This document shows positions 6,822 through 10,932 of a stretch of DNA of 10,932 nucleotides, in pieces (position 1 is the stretch's first letter; every line of letters begins with the position of its first letter). The translations under genes were made by a program, and so were the position numbers. The DNA is taken from assembly GCA_026770575.1 (NCBI GenBank), contig MU657165.1, positions 1,033,441 through 1,044,372 on the forward strand, given 5' to 3'. The notes under the pieces are model-generated. The model saw nothing but the letters and a program-made list of their open reading frames with translations, was not told where the DNA came from and did no database searches. This DNA is from Pelagophyceae sp. CCMP2097 (taxonomy: Eukaryota; Sar; Pelagophyceae).

Positions 6822-7715
6822 ATGGACCTGGCGCTGGAGTTGCTCCTGCCGGCGGTGGCGGGGTCTTGCGCTGTGGTGTTCACGCATCCGGCCGAGCTCG
6901 CCAAGACGCGGCTCCAGCTGGACCGCGAGCTCGCGAGCTTCGGCGCCCCGAGGCAGTACAAAGGCTGGCTCGACTGCGTCGGCAAGACGTATGCGCAGGA
7001 CGGTTTGCCGGGGCTGCAGCGCGGGCTGGCGTTGGGCGTCACGCGCGAGTTCTTCTTCAACGCTACACGAATCGGCCTCAGCGGCCCCATGGTCGCGGCT
7101 ATTGCCGCGAGCGAAGCACCGACGCGCACCGACCGCCTCGCGGCGGGGCTGGCCTGCGGCGCTCTGGGCGGATGCGTGGTGAACCCGTTGGAGGTTTTGA
7201 AGATCCGCGCCCAGTCGTCCGGCGGCCGCACGGGCTTCCAGCACGACCGACGCGCCGTCGGCGTCTTCGCCCAGCTCCTCGCCCTCGCCAGAACCGAGGG
7301 CGCGCGGGGCCTCTGCAAGGGCATCGGCACGTCGATCTTCCGCGGCATGGTCGGGCCGGGGTCGCAACTTGTTGCCTACAACGAGCTCAAAACCGCCGCC
7401 GTGGCCCGCGGCCGCGACGGCGCCGCGGTATCGACACACGTCGCCTGCTCGCTGATGTCGGCGGCGGTATCTATTGTTTTGGTGAACCCGCCCGACGTCG
7501 TCCGAACCAGACTCTACAACCAGCCCGTCGACTCCCTGGGCCGCGGCCTCCACTACAACAACGGCCTCCACGCCCTCTCCCGCATCGTCTCCGCAGAAGG
7601 GCCGGCAGCGCTCTACAAGGGGGCTCTCACGCACTACCTCCGCCTGGGCCCGCACATGGTCCTCGTCTTCGGCTTCCTCGAGCAGTTCAAGCTCCTCGCA
7701 AAGGCGGCGCGCTGA
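6822..7715 (+). CDS. Mitochondrial carrier (SLC25), SLC25A34/35-Oac1-like, intronless
   Basis: A 297-residue, six-helix inner-membrane carrier. The three repeats show the family signature Px[DE]xx[KR]x[KR] as PAELAKTR (23-30), PLEVLKIR (122-129) and PPDVVRTR (223-230). The third repeat reads TRLYNQP, then GRGLHY, ALYKG and LRLGPHMVL. This closely resembles human SLC25A35 and yeast Oac1 (an oxaloacetate/sulfate carrier) as I recall them. That supports the SLC25A34/35-Oac1 branch, but the substrate in this organism is inference. ATG 6822 is chosen because it has G at -3 and +4 and leaves a normal length before helix 1. An upstream in-frame TTG at 6813 is not needed. The gene is uninterrupted and GC-rich, and it ends 150 bases before the stop of the convergent calnexin gene. 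No separate presequence is visible, as usual for this family. Confidence 0.93.
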   Translation: MDLALELLLPAVAGSCAVVFTHPAELAKTRLQLDRELASFGAPRQYKGWLDCVGKTYAQDGLPGLQRGLALGVTREFFFNATRIGLSGPMVAAIAASEAPTRTDRLAAGLACGALGGCVVNPLEVLKIRAQSSGGRTGFQHDRRAVGVFAQLLALARTEGARGLCKGIGTSIFRGMVGPGSQLVAYNELKTAAVARGRDGAAVSTHVACSLMSAAVSIVLVNPPDVVRTRLYNQPVDSLGRGLHYNNGLHALSRIVSAEGPAALYKGALTHYLRLGPHMVLVFGFLEQFKLLAKAAR

Positions 7716-7865
7716 CCCCCGCGGACGCGGTTTTAACATGATCGTAATTTTTAGTCGCGGCCCTCGTCCAGGGGACCGAGCGTCGCGGGGGGGCGAACAG
7801 AGCGCGAGAGCATTGGGCTCGCTCGCCGCGCGTCGCGGGGATCGGGGTCTCGGCCGCGGGGGCGC
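7716..7865. other. Short convergent 3' spacer
   Basis: Only 150 bases separate the stop codons of the carrier (plus) and calnexin (minus), so their 3' UTRs must be very short or overlap. The spacer contains a TTTTTAG stretch near 7750 and two copies of GCGTCGCGGGG (about 7789 and 7829). No polyadenylation hexamer was recognised. Confidence 0.6.
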
Positions 7866-9397
7866 CTAGTCCGCGCGCGGCGTCTTCTTCTTCTCCTCCT
7901 CGGGTCCGTCGGCCGCGGGCGCGGCCTCCGCGGCGGCGGCCGCGGGCGCAACCTTCTTAGAGCCGCCGAAGATGAGGTAGAGGAGCGTGAGCAAGACGAC
8001 GCCGGCGGTGCCGGCGGCGGCTGCCGGCTGCATGACGGCGAGGGCGAAGGCGCGCTCGTACGCCTCGACGACGGCAGTCTTGAATGCGCCCGACTCGGCC
8101 TTTTTCTTCTCCGCCTTTTTCGCCCTTTTCTCCGCCGCCTTCTTCTCCTCCTCCAACGTCTCCACCTCCTTCTTCTCGTAAAACGCCTTTGCAAATTCCT
8201 TGGCCGCCTCGACGTCCGCGCCCAGTGCAAAGTTGTCAAAGGTAATGCCCAAGTTCGTCGTCCAGACCTCGACCGCGACGGCGCCAATGGCCGGCAAAGA
8301 CTTTGCCGTCTCCTTGGCCTCGAAGAAGTTGGGGTTGGCGACCTTGCGCGGGGCCCATAAGCCCTTGTAGCCCGGGTGGTCCACCTTGGGTCGGACCCAC
8401 TTGCCCTTGTAAAGCGGGTTGTCAATAACGGGCCGCTGCCACTCGCCGCAGCCCGGGCCCTTTGCGCACTTCGGGTTGTCGACGTCTGGGGCTTCCCAGG
8501 CCCCGTCCTCCTCCGCGTCCCAGTCCGAAGGCATCACCGCCTCAGGGTCCGGCACCAAAGCAGGCTCGTCGTCGAGCCAGCCAGCGGGCTTGACAGCCGA
8601 AGCATCGTCGACCTTGCGCGGCGCGTCCTCGTCCCAGTCCTCGGGCTTGGCAGCCTCCGGGTCGTCCATCTTGGGTTCGTCGACCCAGTCCTCGGGCTTG
8701 GAATCGGCAGCGTCGTCAATCTCGGCGGCGGGCGTCAGCGGCGGCTCGAGGGCGTCGTTCAGCGTGCCGGCGAACTGGGACTCGCCGTCTACGAGGATCT
8801 CCAAAGAGTCGTCTTGCTTGATGATCAAAGTGTACAAGTGCACCTTCTTGTCCGTCACCGGCCGCACGGCCTTTGCGAGGTGGTGCTCCGACCACTCGGA
8901 CGACACCGGGTTGCGGTGCCGCAGGATGAAGTGCACCTTGTCCGTCGACCCGCACTTGTCCGGCCCAAACATGATCACAAAGGGCGTCTGGTCGTCAAAC
9001 GACGCCACGTCCAGCGAAGGCGTCGCCTCGAGCAGCTTGACGTACCTGGCAACGCGGGCGGTCGGACTCGCCGCGCGACGGTGGCGCCGTGTCCCGCGCG
9101 TGGGAAAGCGTCTACGCACGCGCCGCCGCAGGCCAGGCCGTCGCTGAGCGTGACCTCGTACTGGAAGACGAGGTCGCCCGCCGACTGGAAGTCTACTGGG
9201 GCTGCGACGCCGTAGTGCTGGTTCGCCGTCTCGAGCTGCATCCCGCCGCCGACGACGGACACCGTCTGCCCGGCATACTTTGAGTTCGACGACTGGACAA
9301 AGGGGCCCAGCGAGCCGGATTCAAACGTCTCCGTGAAGAGGAGCGCCGCCGAGCCCAGCGACGCCGCCGCGCCGAACGCAACCACTCCGAGCTTCAT
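7866..9397 (-). CDS. CNX: Calnexin, ER lectin chaperone, 2 exons
   Basis: A type I ER membrane chaperone that binds monoglucosylated N-glycoproteins. Exons 9397-9120 and 9045-7866 flank a 74-base GTGCGT-CCAG intron and give 485 residues, somewhat shorter than animal or plant calnexins. A signal peptide opens the protein. Splicing rebuilds CGGAYVKLL (from residue 90), which with MFGPDKCG (C124) gives the lectin-domain disulfide at the usual 34-residue spacing. The P-domain has four motif-1 units (two as KPEDW, then KPAGW and MPSDW) and four motif-2 units, including DNPKC..GPGCGEW and DNPLYKGKW. Four plus four repeats, and the membrane span before SKKV, make this calnexin rather than calreticulin. 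A strongly charged Lys/Glu helix (about 8080-8180) precedes the membrane segment. The cytosolic tail of about 31 residues is Ala-rich and then Glu/Lys-rich, with no KDEL. The ATG at 9397 is the only sensible start. Confidence 0.95.
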
Positions 9398-10006
9398 TTT
9401 TCGAGAGGGCCGAACACGCGTCGCTTCGTTATGGCCTTTTTCGCCGTCGACCGAAATTCAAATCCAAAATTCACCGAAGCGCCTTCTGTCCTTCCAGCGG
9501 GTGGCATGGACCACGAGCGGCTCAGGTGGGCGGCCGCCACCGGCAAACCCAAAACGCAGCTTCCAACCCGGGTATTTTGGAGTAATAAGATATCACGCGG
9601 AGTTCAATAAACCCAATTTTCGGAAAACTCAAAGATACAACTTTCAGGAAAATCGTCTATGAAAGATTGATCCTTTTATTTTGGAGGACGTTCGGAGCTG
9701 GCTACGGCCCTGGGTTGGAGTTTCGAACACGTTTTATTCTGCGTAGTATCTTTGCCTTCTCAAGGTCTACAAGCTGGTTCGGGCATGAAACTGATATTAT
9801 TCCTATTGCATTGCGCCGTTTTTTGACAAAAATATTGCGACCTTCGACTGGAGCTTCCGGTGCCCGCGCAAGCACCCTAAGGTAAAGTCCGCGAGACATC
9901 TACTTTCACGATTGACCATCTCTTGCAAAAGTTACAGCCGATTTTACACATACGTAGCTATAAACACACACCATATTTTCCTCAAAATTTAATAGAGAGA
10001 AGAAAC

Positions 10007-10031
10007 GCCCGTTTTTTTAAAAAATACGGGC
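10007..10031. repeat. Inverted repeat flanking a T7/A6 tract
   Basis: GCCCGT (10007-10012) is complementary to ACGGGC (10026-10031). Between them the T-run and A-run can extend the stem with one bulge. It resembles a terminator hairpin, but in a eukaryotic context with no gene ending here it is recorded only as a structure. Confidence 0.6.
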
Positions 10032-10209
10032 CAACTGGAGCTTTTTAAGAACCTTCCCGCGGAATTTAGGCAAGGTATTCCAGAGGTTGCTCGACGTAGC
10101 CGCCTTACAAACGGCCTTACGCGCCCATCGTTGGCGGGTGAACAAAAATCGGAGGTGCCCTTGGGTGTTAACGGCCGTCGCCAAAGTCGCCAAATCAATT
10201 TTCTCGGCC

Positions 10210-10217
10210 TATATAAG
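10210..10217 (+). promoter_or_regulatory. TATA-box-like TATATAAG
   Basis: TATATAAG fits the TATAWAAG consensus. The next sizeable frame with an ATG begins about 400 bases downstream (10631). A transcript starting near 10240 would need a long leader or an intron, so the assignment is weak. Confidence 0.25.
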
Positions 10218-10630
10218 ACGTGCCAAAGTTCACCCTCCGGCGCTGGAGGCGTCTCGGCGCCCCGCATACGACCCCAGCAACTATACCTCCAAAGACCTTC
10301 TCAAATTTCCGCGAGAAATTCAGCAGTTTCATGCCCGAACCATCTTGTATCCACGCTGGATTCGAAAGGCGCGTGTCTTCCGAACATTCGTCGGACATCT
10401 GAAATATCAAAAAATCGAAACTCAGTTTCGGTCTTCTGCTTCAATTGTTCTGGTCATCTGCAACACAGCGCGTACACTTGCGATTGCGTCGCGGAGGACC
10501 CGCGTGGAGAATGCCTTTTTTTTTTAAGATATGATACTGGAGTGCTCTTAGCCCAGTCACTATTGGGTGTGGAATGCTCAGCCACTTGATCTAGCGAGGA
10601 CGTTTGGATACGATCGAGAACGGGGGAGGA

Positions 10631-10932
10631 ATGGTCTTGAGCAAGACCATAAATTTCCCGTTCAACGGACCGTTCCGCAGAACATTGACTTGTTCCGCTC
10701 GCATCGCGAAGTGCGAGCCGTCGGTCTTGACATCGTCGTCGAGCCACGTGCCCAGAGCCCCGGCTTTTGTAGAGTATAGATTGGAATATAGTGGAGCGTC
10801 TCCGGGCCGGACGTGGCTTATCGCGGGAGGCGATGGAGAGATTCTGATCCGCAGGGAGGCCTTTCGGCGCTCTCTTCCAAGAGCGCCGTCGACTCGCCCT
10901 GCTCTTATGGCGGTGACGTTGGCAGCATCGAC
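10631..10932 (+). other. Possible partial gene, plus strand, N-terminal end
   Basis: From ATG 10631 (context GGAATGG, G at -3 and +4) the plus strand stays open for 100 codons to the window edge. The frame extends back without ATG to just after a TAG at 10592-10594. The reading includes AFVEYRLEYSGASPGRTW and LIAGGDGEILIRREAF, which look protein-like, but I do not recognise a family. A 9-base inverted repeat (10631-10639 with 10642-10650) covers the ATG. The minus strand is also open here, so at most one frame is likely to be real. Confidence 0.3.
10865..10888. repeat. 9-bp perfect inverted repeat
   Basis: CGGCGCTCT (10865-10873) and AGAGCGCCG (10880-10888) form a perfect GC-rich stem with a 6-base loop. 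It lies inside the doubly open stretch at the right edge. Function is unknown. Confidence 0.7.

Larger units (their letters stand above)
9398..10590. other. Lower-GC region with no recognisable gene
   Basis: Upstream of calnexin the composition drops and about 1.2 kb carries no gene I recognise. Bases 9398 to about 9480 are probably calnexin promoter and 5' UTR. The longest frame (plus, 10021-10527, about 168 codons) has no ATG anywhere, ends in a run of Phe codons and matches nothing I know. A minus frame at 10267-9989 is equally anonymous. TATA-like TATATAAG occurs at 10210-10217. The region could be decayed mobile DNA, but no terminal repeats or protein motifs support that. Confidence 0.45.
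10591..10932 (-). other. Possible partial gene, minus strand, C-terminal end (alternative to the plus frame)
   Basis: Read from the right edge, the minus strand is open for 113 codons and stops at TAG 10593-10591. The 5' end lies outside the window and no family is recognised. Segments such as GALGTWLDDDVKTDG and PLNGKFMVLLKTI read like folded protein. The opposing plus frame covers the same bases and shares its third codon positions, so base composition cannot choose between them. Third-position GC is only moderate, unlike the four recognised genes. Confidence 0.25.

Noticed and set aside
5079..7739. Very long minus-strand open frame (about 886 codons) opposite the protease and carrier
   Set aside because: It runs antisense through two well-supported plus-strand genes and crosses their intergenic repeats. 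Its residues are dominated by Arg/Ala/Gly as expected for GC-rich antisense DNA, with no family motif.
9720..9735. tRNA-like box B (TTCGAAAC) on the minus strand, and similar TTCGA motifs near 10362
   Set aside because: The flanking bases do not form a T-stem, acceptor stem or D-arm, so no tRNA fold is possible.
10007..10031. Rho-independent-type terminator
   Set aside because: The stem plus T-run resembles one, but the context is eukaryotic and no gene ends there.
10021..10527. 168-codon plus-strand frame as a gene
   Set aside because: It has no ATG at all, ends in consecutive TTT codons, and overlaps a TATA-like element and other equally open frames; no protein similarity is seen.
1..10932. 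CRISPR array, insertion sequence, phage genes, toxin-antitoxin or other prokaryote-style systems
   Set aside because: The window's genes have spliceosomal introns, an ER calnexin and a mitochondrial carrier. No spaced direct repeats, transposase motifs or operon structure were found.

Overview
The window looks like nuclear DNA of a GC-rich, intron-containing eukaryote, most likely a photosynthetic stramenopile close to the pelagophytes (Aureococcus-like). This placement is inference. It rests on very GC-rich exons, short introns whose donors are mostly GTGCG and whose acceptors are mostly TAG, a gametolysin-type metalloprotease with Ser/Thr/Pro-Ala linkers, and an ER calnexin. I see no bacterial operon, phage, CRISPR or plasmid feature.

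Layout: (1) 1-923 has no convincing gene. It holds an inverted repeat at the very edge, a GACA-type microsatellite, a near-perfect 23-bp hairpin and a fragment matching the 3' part of 5S rRNA that ends in a T-run. (2) 924-3138, minus: tRNA CCA-adding enzyme, reassembled here as seven exons giving a clean 539-residue frame. (3) 3139-3633: divergent promoter region with two short tandem duplications. (4) 3634-6536, plus: secreted, membrane-anchored metzincin of gametolysin (M11) type in about four exons. One intron splits the zinc motif, and one junction does not close in frame. (5) 6537-6821: intergenic, with an 18-bp palindromic AT-rich tandem repeat. (6) 6822-7715, plus: intronless mitochondrial carrier of the SLC25A34/35-Oac1 type. 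(7) 7866-9397, minus: two-exon calnexin, convergent with the carrier across 150 bases. (8) 9398-10590: lower-GC DNA with no recognisable gene. (9) 10591-10932: the last 340 bases are open on both strands and run off the right edge.

The four recognised genes do ordinary housekeeping or secretory work: tRNA 3'-end maturation, extracellular proteolysis, mitochondrial metabolite transport and ER glycoprotein folding. They do not form an obvious pathway, and I found no new defence or mobile system. The most interesting points are the gene structures (two apparent GC-AG introns, introns built from internal duplications, a zinc site rebuilt only by splicing), the 5S fragment, and the change in composition at both ends of the window.
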